From positions 1 to 64,000 of the forward strand of contig PERY01000005.1 of assembly GCA_002929055.1 (NCBI GenBank): 64,000 nt of DNA. The letters are read 5' to 3'. Position numbers and translations under genes: made by a program. The notes beneath the pieces are model-generated. The model was given only the letters and a program-made list of their open reading frames with translations, did no database searches and was not told the origin of the DNA. Shown here in pieces: positions 8,310-19,608 of this stretch (position 1 is the stretch's first letter; every line of letters starts with the position of its first letter). Source of the stretch: Methylocystis sp. (lineage in GTDB: Bacteria; Pseudomonadota; Alphaproteobacteria; Rhizobiales; Beijerinckiaceae).

Positions 8310-8343
8310 AAAACCCCCCGGCCATCCAGCCGAGGGGTTTTGT
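8310..8343. terminator. Intrinsic terminator after apbC
   Basis: The arms AAACCCC..CGGC and GCCG..GGGGTTT pair around a short loop and end in a T run. A-rich sequence precedes the hairpin on the plus strand, so it can terminate both apbC and the convergent FadL-like gene. Confidence 0.8.
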
Positions 8344-8363
8344 TTTGGCCGCATGCGTCTCGA

Positions 8364-9707
8364 TCAGAAACGCGCCGGAATGATCGAGCGGTCGCCAGCG
8401 TCCCATTTGTAATTATAGCCGAGCGACATCTCCCACGCTTGCACCCAGGGCGTGATCGTCGCCAGAGGGTTCGGCCCGCCCAAAGGCAGGCCCGGCAGTT
8501 GCGGAACCCATTCAAAGCCGGTGATTGAATTCTTGAAGGCATAGGCGAAAGCGAAGTCCAGCGACGAATTCTTCGTGAAGGCGTAATTGGCGCCGACCGC
8601 CGCCTGATGGCGATTGATGATGGGCATCAGCGCGTTCACCGTCACCGCGCGCGCGCGCAGCGCGTTGGAGCTGTAGCGGTAGCCGCTCCGCAGCGTCAGC
8701 GTCGGCGAATAGCGCCACTCGACGCCGAAGGCGCCCGCATCCGTGTCGGTCCAGTCGAAGCCGGGCGCATTGCGGCCGGAGCCGAGCGAATTGCGCGTCA
8801 AGGGATTGGTCGGATTTCCCAGCGCGGGAACGGCCGAATAGAAGACGTGGCGCCAGTCCGCCATCACCGTGACGTTCGGCAGAATGTCATAGGCGAGGCC
8901 GGCCTGGATATTCGCGGGAATGTCGAGACGTCCGGCGTCGGCGAAGAGACCCGAGTATTTGTCGAAGCGCGACATCCACATCGGCGTCGAGCCCATGAAG
9001 CCGAAGCGGAACTTGTCCGTGATGTCCCAATTCACGCCGACGCGCACGCCGCCGCCCCAGGACCAGTCGTAGGACATGTCCGACAACTCCCAGGGGTTCG
9101 AGGAATAGGGCGCGAACAGCTTCAGGCCCTGCACATTGATCATCTGGACGGCGATCGTGGGCGCAAAGCCGAGGGTCACGGCGCCGAGCGGGGTGCCGAA
9201 GCGACGCGCATAGCCGACGCTCGCGAAGCCCTGTTGCAGATCGACGCCCGCGAACCCGCCGCCGAGCGGCCCGCCGAGGGGCGGGCGATAGTGCGCCCCA
9301 TCATAGGCCGTGTTGATGCCGCCATTTGCGTAGGTCACGACGCTCCACGCCGAATTTGCGTCGATCGGCTCCACATAGCCGCCGTTCGGGACCGGGAACC
9401 ACGGGCGCCCGCTCTCGACATGGCCGGGCGCGACGACCTGCGGCAGTCCCTTCGTGTAGTAGCCGCGCTCGCCGTTGATCACGGTCATGCCGAGCTGGAA
9501 TTGACGTTCGAGGCCGACGATGCCGGCGGGATTGGCGGAAAGCGACATGGCGTCGCGCTGGTCGGCCACTCCGGCTCCCGCAAGCGCCTTCTGGCGCGGG
9601 CCGAAGCCGTTCATGAAATAGCCGTCCGCGGCGAAGGCGGCCGAAGGGGTTGCGACAAGCAAGGTGGTAACGGCGAGCGCCAAACGGCGTCTGACAATCT
9701 TGTTCAT
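8364..9707 (-). CDS. FadL/OmpP1-type outer membrane transport protein (copy 1)
   Basis: A 447-residue outer membrane beta-barrel with a signal peptide (cleavage near AFAADG, residue 27). The FadL-family N-terminal hatch pattern follows: GFGPRQKALAGAGVADQRDAMSLSANPA in short form (GPRQKALAGAG and SANPAG). Family members import hydrophobic small molecules such as fatty acids or aromatics across the outer membrane. It ends in an aromatic residue (ARF), as barrels do. A paralog lies at 23287-24615 on the same strand. The 180 bp upstream (9708-9886) is the likely promoter region; no specific operator was recognised. Confidence 0.88.
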   Translation of the reverse strand: MNKIVRRRLALAVTTLLVATPSAAFAADGYFMNGFGPRQKALAGAGVADQRDAMSLSANPAGIVGLERQFQLGMTVINGERGYYTKGLPQVVAPGHVESGRPWFPVPNGGYVEPIDANSAWSVVTYANGGINTAYDGAHYRPPLGGPLGGGFAGVDLQQGFASVGYARRFGTPLGAVTLGFAPTIAVQMINVQGLKLFAPYSSNPWELSDMSYDWSWGGGVRVGVNWDITDKFRFGFMGSTPMWMSRFDKYSGLFADAGRLDIPANIQAGLAYDILPNVTVMADWRHVFYSAVPALGNPTNPLTRNSLGSGRNAPGFDWTDTDAGAFGVEWRYSPTLTLRSGYRYSSNALRARAVTVNALMPIINRHQAAVGANYAFTKNSSLDFAFAYAFKNSITGFEWVPQLPGLPLGGPNPLATITPWVQAWEMSLGYNYKWDAGDRSIIPARF

Positions 9708-9886
9708 GGGGGGAGGCCCGGCTCGATTTGAAACGCGGGAACACGAAGCAATACAGCGACGAGCAAGCTATCGGGGCCGTTACGCTACAGGCAGTCCGCT
9801 CAAGCTTGCCGACCCAAAAACATGAACAATGTCACGTTGTTGCTATGTCGGCTCAGGCAGATTCCACGAAACCCGTTTCCAAAGGC

Positions 9887-10114
9887 TTAACCATTTCGCC
9901 GAAGGACGTAACGATAGCAGTCCCCGGCTTGCTCGGAACTTAGGAGTTCGTTCCCGGTCTGGCGTGCAAAGGCTGCGAAATCGGCCTTGGAGCCAGGATC
10001 GGTCGAGAGAACCTCCAGCGTGCCGCCAACAGGAATTTCGTTCATTGCCTTCCTGGCGCGCAGAATGGGCAGCGGGCAGTTGAGGCCGCGCGCATCGACG
10101 GTCTTGTCGGTCAT
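9887..10114 (-). CDS. TusA-family sulfur carrier protein
   Basis: A 75-residue TusA/SirA-fold protein. The conserved CPLP motif is intact with the sulfur-accepting cysteine at C13 (RGLNCPLP), followed by the VGGTLEVLSTDP core. TusA-like proteins accept persulfide sulfur from desulfurases or rhodaneses and pass it on. It lies ten bases downstream of a DsrE2-like gene on the same strand, so the pair is almost certainly one operon. TusA with DsrE2 is a known sulfur-relay pairing in sulfur-oxidising bacteria. No tusBCD or Dsr/Hdr genes are in the window. Confidence 0.9.
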   Translation of the reverse strand: MTDKTVDARGLNCPLPILRARKAMNEIPVGGTLEVLSTDPGSKADFAAFARQTGNELLSSEQAGDCYRYVLRRNG

Positions 10115-10124
10115 TGTCTATCCA

Positions 10125-10688
10125 TCAGACGAAGAGATTGACGTCGGCCTTGACGGCCTGCTCCAGGTAAGTCGCCGCGCCGCCGAAGCTCACGCCCTCG
10201 ATCATGTCTTCTTTCCTGAATTCGAAGAGGTCCATCGTCATCTGGCAGGCGACGAGCTTGACGCCGCTCTCAATGGCGGCCTCGCGCAACTCCTCGATCG
10301 TCGCGACGCCCTTTTTCTGGATCATATTCTTCATCATCGCCGTCGCCCCGGCGGTGACGCCAGGCAGAGCGGCGACAAGATTCGGCATGCCGAGGTGCAT
10401 TCCGGCCATCGGCATTTTCATGGCGGGATTGCCCAGCGGCGAGACTTCGAGGTCGAGCTTTTTCTTCAACAGGCCGAGGCCGTAAAAGGTGAAAAACAGC
10501 GTCGCGTCCATGTCCATCGCCGCCGCCGTCGTCGCAAGTATGAAGGGTGGATAGGCCCAGTCGAGCGTGCCCTTCGATACGATGATCGACAGGGATTTAC
10601 GATTCTGGCCGGCGTCGGTCGTCTCTATTGTCAACTTCAAGCCCGTTCTGCTTGGGGGATCGTCGTGTCGTGATGCGGCAAAGCCCAT
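10125..10688 (-). CDS. DsrE2-like (DsrE/DsrF family) sulfur-transfer protein
   Basis: A 187-residue DsrE-fold protein of the DsrE2 type, with IIVSKGTLDWAYPPFILA, the hydrophobic MDATLFFTFYGL segment and the conserved cysteine C148 in VACQMTMDLF. It is sometimes annotated peroxiredoxin family protein. DsrE2 proteins exchange sulfur with TusA; the second family cysteine seen in some homologues is not obvious here. The first 30 residues are not conserved-looking, so a later start (for example a TTG near 10645) is possible. It heads the tusA operon and is divergent from the alpha/beta hydrolase gene. Confidence 0.83.
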   Translation of the reverse strand: MGFAASRHDDPPSRTGLKLTIETTDAGQNRKSLSIIVSKGTLDWAYPPFILATTAAAMDMDATLFFTFYGLGLLKKKLDLEVSPLGNPAMKMPMAGMHLGMPNLVAALPGVTAGATAMMKNMIQKKGVATIEELREAAIESGVKLVACQMTMDLFEFRKEDMIEGVSFGGAATYLEQAVKADVNLFV

Positions 10689-10903
10689 ACCAGTCGAAAA
10701 GGGGCATGGCGAGCGCGGGAGGGGCGATTACCGGGGGCCGCAATCGTCGTTGCGGCGCCCTTCGCGACAAAACCAAAGAAAAGGCAATAACGTCCGCATC
10801 TAACGATGATTGCAAGAACAACTTAAGAAGTTGACGGCTAAATGCGTTTTCGTGCCAAGAGGGCAAAGTCGGAAAGCGCGTCGGTCCGCAAGCATAGATT
10901 TGC

Positions 10904-11767
10904 ATGGTCGCGATCCGGCGGCGGGAGAATGAGGCGATGCTGCGGTCAGCTGAACAGACTCTCGCCCGGCTCGAAGTCATTTCCAGAAATCAAGGCGTCG
11001 ACGACCGCCATCCGCCGCTTTTGTTCGTTCATGGCGCCTGGCATGGCGCATGGTGCTGGGACCGCGGTTTTCTGGACCGGGTTGCGCAGCAGGGCTTCGA
11101 GGTCCATGCGATGAGCCTGCGCGGACATGGGCGGAGCGAAGGGTATGAGCGTCTGCGCACGACCCGCGTTCGGGACTTCGTCGCCGACATCGAGGAGGTG
11201 GCCGATAGTCTGCGATCGCAGCCGGTTGTCATCGGCCATTCGATGGGCGGGTTCCTGACGCAGAAATTGATGGAGCGCCGGCGTCTCCCGGGCGCCGTTC
11301 TGCTCGCCTCCATGCCGCCGAACGGCGTTGCGGCTTTTGTCGGCAAGCTGATTCGCACCGATCCCGTCGGCGCGCTCCAGGCCAATCTCAAGCTACAACT
11401 CAAGCCGGTCGTCTCGACGAGCGACCGTGTGAAACGTCTCTTTTTTTCCGACGTCATGTCTGATGCGGATGTCGATCTTTATGCTGCGCAATTGGGAGAC
11501 GAGGCCTTTCTCGCTTATCTCGACATGCTGTTCGGCGATCTGTGCACGCCGGCGCAGGGAACGCCCGTTCTCGTTCTTGGCGCGGAGAGCGACGCGATAT
11601 TCGCGGTCGAGACTCAAAAGCGCATCGCCGCGACATATGGAACCGAAGCGATGCTGTTCCCGATGGCGCATGACATGATGCTGGAGCCCGGCTGGGAAAG
11701 CGTCGCCGACGCCATCGCCAACTGGGTTCGGGAAGGCTGCCGCCAGCGCGTTACGCTCGCGGCCTGA
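10904..11767 (+). CDS. Alpha/beta hydrolase
   Basis: A 287-residue alpha/beta-hydrolase fold enzyme. The oxyanion region HGAWHGAWCW resembles the hydroxynitrile-lyase/esterase branch. The nucleophile elbow is GHSMGG, the acid is probably in LGAESDAIF and the catalytic histidine in MAHDMMLEPGW. The substrate is unknown. The start is uncertain: ATG 10904 or ATG 10937, the latter preceded by GAGG. It is divergent from dsrE2 with a 215-bp intergenic region that holds no obvious operator. Confidence 0.85.
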   Translation: MVAIRRRENEAMLRSAEQTLARLEVISRNQGVDDRHPPLLFVHGAWHGAWCWDRGFLDRVAQQGFEVHAMSLRGHGRSEGYERLRTTRVRDFVADIEEVADSLRSQPVVIGHSMGGFLTQKLMERRRLPGAVLLASMPPNGVAAFVGKLIRTDPVGALQANLKLQLKPVVSTSDRVKRLFFSDVMSDADVDLYAAQLGDEAFLAYLDMLFGDLCTPAQGTPVLVLGAESDAIFAVETQKRIAATYGTEAMLFPMAHDMMLEPGWESVADAIANWVREGCRQRVTLAA

Positions 11768-11771
11768 CGGT

Positions 11772-12596
11772 TCAGCCAGGCATCACGGCCCAGGCGCCGA
11801 CCATCAGCGGACCAAGCAGAAGCGCATTGGCCGCATCGGCTTCCTGCCGTATGCGGTGATCGAGCGTTTCGATGTCGACCTCGGCCTCGGTGGCGACCTG
11901 CGTCTTGACCATCGCGGGTCCGAGGCTCCGAACGGTCGTGACGAGCCAGGTGGGGCAGAAGCCCCCTCCGCCTTGCTCCATGCGCGTCGCGCCAAGCAGA
12001 GAGGGCGTCAGGCCAGCGGCCTCGAAGACCTGACCCAGAGAGACGCCGATGCGCGGGTGGAAGCCGCAGCGCTCGAAGACCAGGTTGAGACGGGCGACAT
12101 TCTCCGACACGGAAGGAATGGGCGGAACCGTCGAAATCCGCGAAAGATCAGGTTCCTGAAAGGCGATGATCCCGCCTGGAACGACATGGGACAGCAAGGC
12201 CCGCAGGCCCGCGGCCGGATCGGGAAAATAGATCATGACCAGGCGGCCGATGAGGGCGTCGAATTTCTCGCTCCCGCCGATCTGGGGAAGTTCCGCCTGG
12301 CGGAACGAGACATTCGTCACCTGCGCAGCCGCGGCCCGCGCGCGGGCGCGGTCCAGACCCTCGGGGTCGCGGTCGACGCCGACGACGGAACCGGTTGGGC
12401 CGACGAGGCGCGCGGCCACTAGCGATACGTCGCCCATTCCGCAGCCGACGTCCAGGACGCGCATGCCGGGCCGCAGACCCGCGCGTTTGAGGACTTCCTC
12501 GGTCAATTCTTTCAGGAATGCCGCTTGCTGTTCGAGCCGGCTCGCTTCATGAGCCGAATAACCGAGAGGATAGGCGCTCGAATCCTGATTGCTCAT
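11772..12596 (-). CDS. Class I SAM-dependent methyltransferase
   Basis: A 274-residue methyltransferase of the UbiE-like type. Motif I is VLDVGCGMGDVS and the acidic loop GVDRDPEG closes the SAM pocket. The start chosen is the ATG at 12596 (MSNQDS), preceded by AGGA; the frame extends further upstream but without family-like sequence. The C-terminal half (about 190-274) is a lid that should decide the substrate and is not recognised. It lies 76 bp downstream of the P-type ATPase gene on the same strand and converges with the alpha/beta hydrolase. Confidence 0.82.
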   Translation of the reverse strand: MSNQDSSAYPLGYSAHEASRLEQQAAFLKELTEEVLKRAGLRPGMRVLDVGCGMGDVSLVAARLVGPTGSVVGVDRDPEGLDRARARAAAAQVTNVSFRQAELPQIGGSEKFDALIGRLVMIYFPDPAAGLRALLSHVVPGGIIAFQEPDLSRISTVPPIPSVSENVARLNLVFERCGFHPRIGVSLGQVFEAAGLTPSLLGATRMEQGGGGFCPTWLVTTVRSLGPAMVKTQVATEAEVDIETLDHRIRQEADAANALLLGPLMVGAWAVMPG

Positions 12597-12672
12597 CTCT
12601 AATCCTGACTTCAAATGGCTGCGTTGAAGCTGAATAATTGGGGCAGGCGACACGCGAAGTCGAGGGCAAAGT

Positions 12673-15180
12673 TCAGGCGTTGACGCTTCGCCTTCCCGCG
12701 GCTCCAATCAGGCGGCGGCACATGCCGTACCAGCCTCCGGCGCTGACGGCGAGGAGGGACGCGAGCGCCAGTTGCGCCGGGTCGGGCGCTTCGAAGTGCA
12801 GAAGCGCAGCGAGCGGCGGCACGTAAAGCCCCGCTGCGACGATACCGAGCGCAATCGCCGCAATCGCCCAGAATGGCGCGTTCTCCCGCGCGAAAGGCGA
12901 TGCGCCTTTGGGCAGCGCGTCCGACAGCGCGAGCGTCAGATTGCCCACTATGAGCGTCGCGAACGCCAGGCCGCGCGCCTCCGCCTCGTTAACGCTGAAG
13001 CCATTGGCGATGACATACACGCTGAGAACGGCGAGAAACACCGTGAGCCCCTGTAGCGCCCCGAGCAGCAGATCACGGGTTCCAAACAGCGCCTCGCTTT
13101 GCGGGCGCGGCGGCTTCAGCATTGCGTCCGCCTCCCCGGGCTGCGCCTCAAAGGCGAGGGAGCATGTCGGGTCGATGATGAGTTCCATCAGCACCACATG
13201 CGGGGGCAACAGCAGCGGCGGCAGGCCCATCAGAATGGGCGCGAGCGCGAGCCCTGCGATCGGCACATGGATCGCGGTGACATAGGTGAGCGCCTTGCGC
13301 AGATTTGACGAGATGCGTCGCCCCAGTTCGATTCCCGCCACGATGGACGGGAAGCTGTCGTCCAGCAGCACGATATGCGCCGCCTCTCGCGCGACGTCCG
13401 ACCCGCGCTTGCCCATCGCGACGCCAATATGTGCGGCGGCGAGCGCAGGGCCGTCGTTCACGCCGTCGCCGGTCATGGCGACAATGTGCCCGGCAGCCTT
13501 GAAAGCCTCGACCAGAGCCAGCTTGCTGGTTGGCATGACGCGGGCGAAGACGCGCACGCGCCTGATCATCTGGCCGACCTCGTCCTTCGGAGTCGCCGCG
13601 ATTTGGGCGCCGGTCAGAACGCCGGCTGATGTGTCGATGCCGGCCGCACGCGCGATGGCGAGCGCCGTCGCCGGATAGTCTCCCGTGATCATGGCGACTT
13701 CGACGCCCGCGCGCCTGGCCGCGGCGACGGCTGCCGGAACGTCGTCGCGCACGGGATCCTCGAACGCGAGAAGACCAAGAAGCGCGTACGGCGCGTTGTC
13801 TAGACCGTCCGTCAAGACCTGCGTCTCCGCCACCGCCAGCACGCGCAGCCCCTCGCGCGCCATTTCCTCGATGACCGCCTCGTAGCGGATGCGCTCTTCA
13901 TAGCTCGTCTTTGTGAGGTTGAAGATCGCTTCCGGCGCGCCCTTGGCGGCCTTGAGCGCGCCGCCCTCGACGCGCCAGGACTGAATGAAGGCGAGAAGCT
14001 CCGGCTTGATGGGAAAACTCTCGGTCGCCGTCCCGCCCGCGGGAATCTGCAGTCCTTCCGCCAGAGCATGGACGGCGCGATCCATCGGATCGACAGGGTT
14101 GGCGCTCGAGCCGCGCAGCGCCGCTCGGATGAGCCTGTGCTGCTCGTCGTCCGGAGCGTCGGGAACGGGTTCGATCGCGCCGCCCGTGTAGAGCCGCGCA
14201 ACGTCCATGCGGTTGCGGGTGAGCGTGCCGGTTTTGTCGACACACAGCATGGAGGTGGAGCCTAGCGTCTCGGTCACGGAGGAGCGTCGCACCAGGACGT
14301 TTCGTGACGCGAGCCGGAAGGCGCCGATGGCGAGAAAGACCGCCAGCACCATCGGAAATTCCTCGGGCAGCAGGCCGATCGCGAGGGTGATGCCGGCGAT
14401 CGCGCCTTCGAACCAGTCGCCATGCACGAGGCCGTACGCCACGATGACAATCGCGCAGAATAGAAGCGCGAAGGCCCCGAGCCGCGCCACGAGTTCGCCC
14501 GTGCGTCTTTGCAGCGGGCTCGGCTCCCCCTTGATTGCGGCGAGCGAGGCGCCCAGCCCGCCGATCGCCGTGCGCGCGCCCGTGCGTTCCACCTGCGCGA
14601 CGCCCGAGCCGCGCACGATCATCGCGCTCGCGTAGAGGAAAGGCGTTTCGTCGCCGCCCGGGTCAGGGAAAGCAAGCTCGGGGCTCTCGACCGCCAGCGT
14701 CTTGGCGACAGGCGCGGATTCGCCCGTGAGGATCGACTCGTCGACGGTGAGCGCATCTCCGGCGATCAGCACTGCATCCGCTGGAAGCCGCTGGCCTTCG
14801 CCGATGAGTATGACGTCGCCGGGCACAAGGTCGCGCGCCGGAATGCGATGTTCGGCGCCGTCGCGGATCGCCTGAGTCGAAGGTTCGGCGAGCCTCTGCA
14901 AGGCCTGCAAGGCGCGTTCGCTGCGCAACTCCTGAAACACGACAAGCGAAATGGAGGCGCTCGCGCCCGCAACCATGAAGAGCCCTTCGCCGAGGTCGCC
15001 GACAAACAGATAGAGCGTCGCCGCGGCCGCGAGCAGGAAGAACATCGGCTCCTTGAGCGTGCGCAACGCGATTTTGAGAACGCCCGGGGCCGGAGGTTCG
15101 GGCGGGGCGTTGGGGCCAAATTCGGCGAGACGCCGCGCAGCTTCCTGAGAGGCGAGACCCTGGAGGCTAAGCTGGGTCAT
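12673..15180 (-). CDS. P-type cation-transporting ATPase
   Basis: An 835-residue P-type ATPase. An N-terminal cation_ATPase_N segment is followed by actuator domain TGES, membrane helix 4 motif PEEFP, phosphorylation site DKTGTLT, the TGDYPATA segment, and the hinge TGDGVNDGPAL; membrane helices close the protein. No N-terminal heavy-metal-binding domain is present. The type is P2-like, but PEEFP replaces the PEGLP of typical calcium pumps, so ion specificity is not readable. ATG 15180 (MTQLSLQG) is preferred over an upstream in-frame start because the family pattern begins there. Confidence 0.88.
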   Translation of the reverse strand: MTQLSLQGLASQEAARRLAEFGPNAPPEPPAPGVLKIALRTLKEPMFFLLAAAATLYLFVGDLGEGLFMVAGASASISLVVFQELRSERALQALQRLAEPSTQAIRDGAEHRIPARDLVPGDVILIGEGQRLPADAVLIAGDALTVDESILTGESAPVAKTLAVESPELAFPDPGGDETPFLYASAMIVRGSGVAQVERTGARTAIGGLGASLAAIKGEPSPLQRRTGELVARLGAFALLFCAIVIVAYGLVHGDWFEGAIAGITLAIGLLPEEFPMVLAVFLAIGAFRLASRNVLVRRSSVTETLGSTSMLCVDKTGTLTRNRMDVARLYTGGAIEPVPDAPDDEQHRLIRAALRGSSANPVDPMDRAVHALAEGLQIPAGGTATESFPIKPELLAFIQSWRVEGGALKAAKGAPEAIFNLTKTSYEERIRYEAVIEEMAREGLRVLAVAETQVLTDGLDNAPYALLGLLAFEDPVRDDVPAAVAAARRAGVEVAMITGDYPATALAIARAAGIDTSAGVLTGAQIAATPKDEVGQMIRRVRVFARVMPTSKLALVEAFKAAGHIVAMTGDGVNDGPALAAAHIGVAMGKRGSDVAREAAHIVLLDDSFPSIVAGIELGRRISSNLRKALTYVTAIHVPIAGLALAPILMGLPPLLLPPHVVLMELIIDPTCSLAFEAQPGEADAMLKPPRPQSEALFGTRDLLLGALQGLTVFLAVLSVYVIANGFSVNEAEARGLAFATLIVGNLTLALSDALPKGASPFARENAPFWAIAAIALGIVAAGLYVPPLAALLHFEAPDPAQLALASLLAVSAGGWYGMCRRLIGAAGRRSVNA

Positions 15181-15259
15181 GACGAATCCGGTTGGGCGCG
15201 GCGCGGGCGAGAAATTAACGCGAGCGACCGGATTATCGAAATCAGCGCTGAAATGGGTC

Positions 15260-15290
15260 AAAAAAGAGGGCGCCTGTGGCCAGGCGCCCT
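15260..15290 (-). terminator. Intrinsic terminator of the small exported gene
   Basis: GGGCGCCTG and CAGGCGCCC pair around a short loop. Read on the minus strand the hairpin is followed by TCTTTTTTG, so it terminates the 15318-15650 gene before the P-type ATPase. Confidence 0.8.
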
Positions 15291-15317
15291 TGGGGAGAAC
15301 CGATCAGGGGCGGTGGA

Positions 15318-15650
15318 TTACAGCGCTTCGAAGGTCTTCTTCTTGCCGTCGCTGGTCTTGATCGTCACTTCGCGAACATAGCTGCAACCGTCAAGACCGG
15401 GGATGGGCATATCGCTCTTGGCCGGCACCGTGAACTTGTCGCCCTTGTTGTAGGCGTGGTGGAGCACCTTGTCCTGAGCGGAGACCGCGCATTGGCCGCC
15501 GTTCACCTCGATGGCGTCGACGACGACCTTGTCCTTTTTCACTTCGCACTTGACGGTGCCGTCGTTCTTCTTGGCGCAATCGACGGCGTCGTCGGCTCCC
15601 GCATAGGCGAAGGAGGGGAGGAGAGCGAGGATAAAGATGAGCTTTTTCAT
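15318..15650 (-). CDS. Small exported four-cysteine protein
   Basis: A 110-residue protein with a clear signal peptide ending SFAYA (residue 17). The mature part has four cysteines (C25, C35, C54, C89), enough for two disulfides, and alternating Lys/Asp/Val strands suggesting a small beta fold. No known family was recognised. The frame is open upstream to 15869, but ATG 15650 starts exactly at the signal peptide. It is divergent from the TPP riboswitch-thiC unit and has its own terminator. Confidence 0.75.
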   Translation of the reverse strand: MKKLIFILALLPSFAYAGADDAVDCAKKNDGTVKCEVKKDKVVVDAIEVNGGQCAVSAQDKVLHHAYNKGDKFTVPAKSDMPIPGLDGCSYVREVTIKTSDGKKKTFEAL

Positions 15651-15810
15651 GGACGTCACTCTAAGTCGGTGGGGGGAGGCTAGTCGTGAGCATGGCGCTC
15701 CGGCTTCCTGATAAGCATGGCTGCAAAAAACATTTGTGACAGTCCCGCAACAGCCCGCGATTCGGCCGGGCGCTTGCTCCCGCAAGCCCGACGCGCTAGC
15801 TTCCTCCTCA

Positions 15811-15897
15811 ATGGCGAGGGGCGCCGCGCGAGCGGCTGAGAAGCACCCGTCGAACCTGATCCGGGTCATGCCGGCGGAGGGAATGCCAGGGCAGGAG
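15811..15897 (+). promoter_or_regulatory. TPP riboswitch (THI box) upstream of thiC
   Basis: The conserved blocks are present in order: GAGGGGCGCC, GGCTGAGAAGCACCCGT, GAACCTGATCCGGGTCATGCCGGCG and GAGGGAATGCC (each seen within 15811-15897). The GGC at 15813 can pair with GCC at the end to close the aptamer. Binding of thiamine pyrophosphate should reduce thiC expression. About 95 bases separate the aptamer from the thiC ATG, leaving space for an expression platform. Confidence 0.95.
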
Positions 15898-15951
15898 GGC
15901 GGCTTGCGCCCCTCACCCAGATTCCGCCTTTCGTCGGCATGCTGATACGTC

Positions 15952-17821
<1,870 letters not shown>

Positions 17822-17997
17822 CCCGGCGAGGGCGATTGCCTGGCGGGGCAGGGCTCCGCCAGGCAGGCCTGCAAGTAAATCGCGAGGTAAGACCTGCGCA
17901 CAGTTCGCGGGCAGAGTGTGGAATTTGAAGGCTTCCGCGCGGTTCCACGACGGCCTAAAAATGAAACAGCTTCGTTTTCGTCGATTAGAACCGCGAG

Positions 17998-18954
17998 ATG
18001 ACAGTGCCCGATCTTGGCGCCGTTTTGAACGAGATCGCCGCGGAGATGGCGGCGCGGCCGGACCGCGGCGTCGTAGCAGACTATATTCCGGAGCTCGCGC
18101 GCGCCGACGCTTCCGCCTTTGGCATAGCGGTGATCGACGGGCAGGGGGAAACATACGCCGCGGGCGATGCGGACATCCCTTTCTCGATCCAGTCCATCTC
18201 CAAGGTTTTCACGCTCACTCTCGCGCTCGGCATGGTCGGCGACAGGCTGTGGCGGCGCGTCGGGCGAGAGCCCTCGGGCAATCCGTTCAATTCGATCGTG
18301 CAGCTCGAGCGCGAACGCGGCGTGCCGCGCAATCCTTTCATAAATGCGGGCGCCATCGCCGTCACCGACGTTATTCTCTCGGGACATCAGCCGAGCGAGG
18401 CGCTGGGCGAAATCCTTCGCTTCTTGAGGTTTCTCGGGCAGGACGACACGATCTTCGTCGACAAGGCCGTCGCGGCGTCTGAGAAGCGGACCGGCTTTCG
18501 CAACGCCGCCTTGGCTAATTACATGAAGTCCTACGGCGTCATCGAAAATCCCGTCGACTTCACGCTGGGCGTCTATTTCCATCATTGTGCGGTGGCCATG
18601 TCCTGCCGCCAACTTGCAATGGCGGGGAATTATCTCGCCCATGCGGGGCGCAATCCGGCGACGGGACTGTCCGTCGTTTCGCCCGAGCGCGCGCGGCGCA
18701 TCAACGCGCTTATGCTCACCTGCGGCCATTACGACGGCTCCGGCGAATTTGCCTATCGCGTCGGCCTGCCCGGCAAGAGCGGCGTCGGGGGCGGGATATT
18801 GGCGGTCGCGCCGGGCAAGGCCTCGATCGCGGTCTGGTCGCCGGGGCTCGATCCGAGCGGCAATTCGCATCTGGGCCGCATCGCGCTGGAGATGCTGGCC
18901 AAGCGGATGGGCTGGTCGATTTTTGGAACCGACGGCTCCAGCGCGCCGGTCTGA
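17998..18954 (+). CDS. glsA: Glutaminase A
   Basis: A 318-residue serine-type glutaminase hydrolysing glutamine to glutamate and ammonia. The catalytic SxxK pair is S66-I-S-K69 (SIQSISKVF), and [17 protein letters not shown] and the late VGGGILAV segment are characteristic. Length matches the family. The gene is monocistronic on the plus strand, with a 176-bp upstream gap after thiC that holds no recognised operator. Confidence 0.96.
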   Translation: MTVPDLGAVLNEIAAEMAARPDRGVVADYIPELARADASAFGIAVIDGQGETYAAGDADIPFSIQSISKVFTLTLALGMVGDRLWRRVGREPSGNPFNSIVQLERERGVPRNPFINAGAIAVTDVILSGHQPSEALGEILRFLRFLGQDDTIFVDKAVAASEKRTGFRNAALANYMKSYGVIENPVDFTLGVYFHHCAVAMSCRQLAMAGNYLAHAGRNPATGLSVVSPERARRINALMLTCGHYDGSGEFAYRVGLPGKSGVGGGILAVAPGKASIAVWSPGLDPSGNSHLGRIALEMLAKRMGWSIFGTDGSSAPV

Positions 18955-19121
18955 TGCGCGTTGCAGGCGCTAAAACGGCGCGTTTGGCGAGGAACGCCTC
19001 CGCTTTGACGATAATCAGGCTGTCGCCGTCGCCCGCAAAGGAAGACCCTCGAAACTGCAGCCTGCTAATCCGGCTGTTCGAATACGACGTTCCAGAAAGC
19101 GTCGCCAAGGAGGAGACCGTC

Positions 19122-19349
19122 ATGTCGAACAGTGAATCAAACATGGGCAAGCCCGGCCTGCCGAAGGACAAATATACCGGTATGCGCGATTTCGACTTCG
19201 CGATGAGCTCGAACGTCTACATCTGCGCCGGCGCCGGCGCGGTTCTGGGCGCCATTCTCGCGTATTGGGCGACGAACGACGCCGGCATCGTTGGCGCGAC
19301 CGTGATCGTCTTTGCAATTCTTTCCGGCATCTTCGGCATGTTCGTCTGA
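19122..19349 (+). CDS. Small two-helix membrane protein
   Basis: A 75-residue protein with a polar N-terminus (1-28) then two closely spaced hydrophobic segments (about 33-50 and 56-74). The SD AAGGAGGAG lies six bases before the ATG, one of the best in the window. Length and layout resemble the small aa3-type cytochrome oxidase subunit IV proteins of alphaproteobacteria, but the match is not firm and no oxidase gene is nearby. Followed by an intrinsic terminator. Confidence 0.7.
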   Translation: MSNSESNMGKPGLPKDKYTGMRDFDFAMSSNVYICAGAGAVLGAILAYWATNDAGIVGATVIVFAILSGIFGMFV

Positions 19350-19379
19350 GCCGCACTCGCTCCGTTCGAGACAGAGCCC

Positions 19380-19412
19380 GCCCGCCCTTTGCGTCTAGGG
19401 CGGGCGCTTTTA
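19380..19412 (+). terminator. Intrinsic terminator
   Basis: GCCCGCCC (19380-19387) pairs with GGGCGGGC (19398-19405), followed by CGCTTTTATTTTA. It ends transcription of the small membrane protein gene. Confidence 0.85.
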
Positions 19413-19576
19413 TTTTATGGGTAGAGCTCACCTGAAGAATTGTGACGCTAGCATACATGCGTTTATTCGAGACAAGGCGCCATTGGAATTGAAGTAGTGG
19501 GGGCCAAATCCCCTAAATCGAATAAGATCAGCGCTGTCTCGATGTCGGTATTCTTGCCGATGAACGCTCGGTGCGT

Positions 19577-19600
19577 GCGCCCGGCCGGTGAGCCGGGCGC
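19577..19600 (-). terminator. Strong hairpin downstream of rlpA
   Basis: A nine-base perfect stem (GCGCCCGGC with GCCGGGCGC) and a six-base loop begin nine bases past the rlpA stop. There is no T tract, so it may be an RNA-stabilising hairpin or a weak terminator. Confidence 0.45.
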
Positions 19601-19608
19601 GTATGGCT

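Noticed and set aside
9708-9886. AACAA..TTGTT short inverted repeat upstream of the FadL-like gene as an operator
   Set aside because: Five-base arms only and no regulator nearby; below the level of evidence needed.
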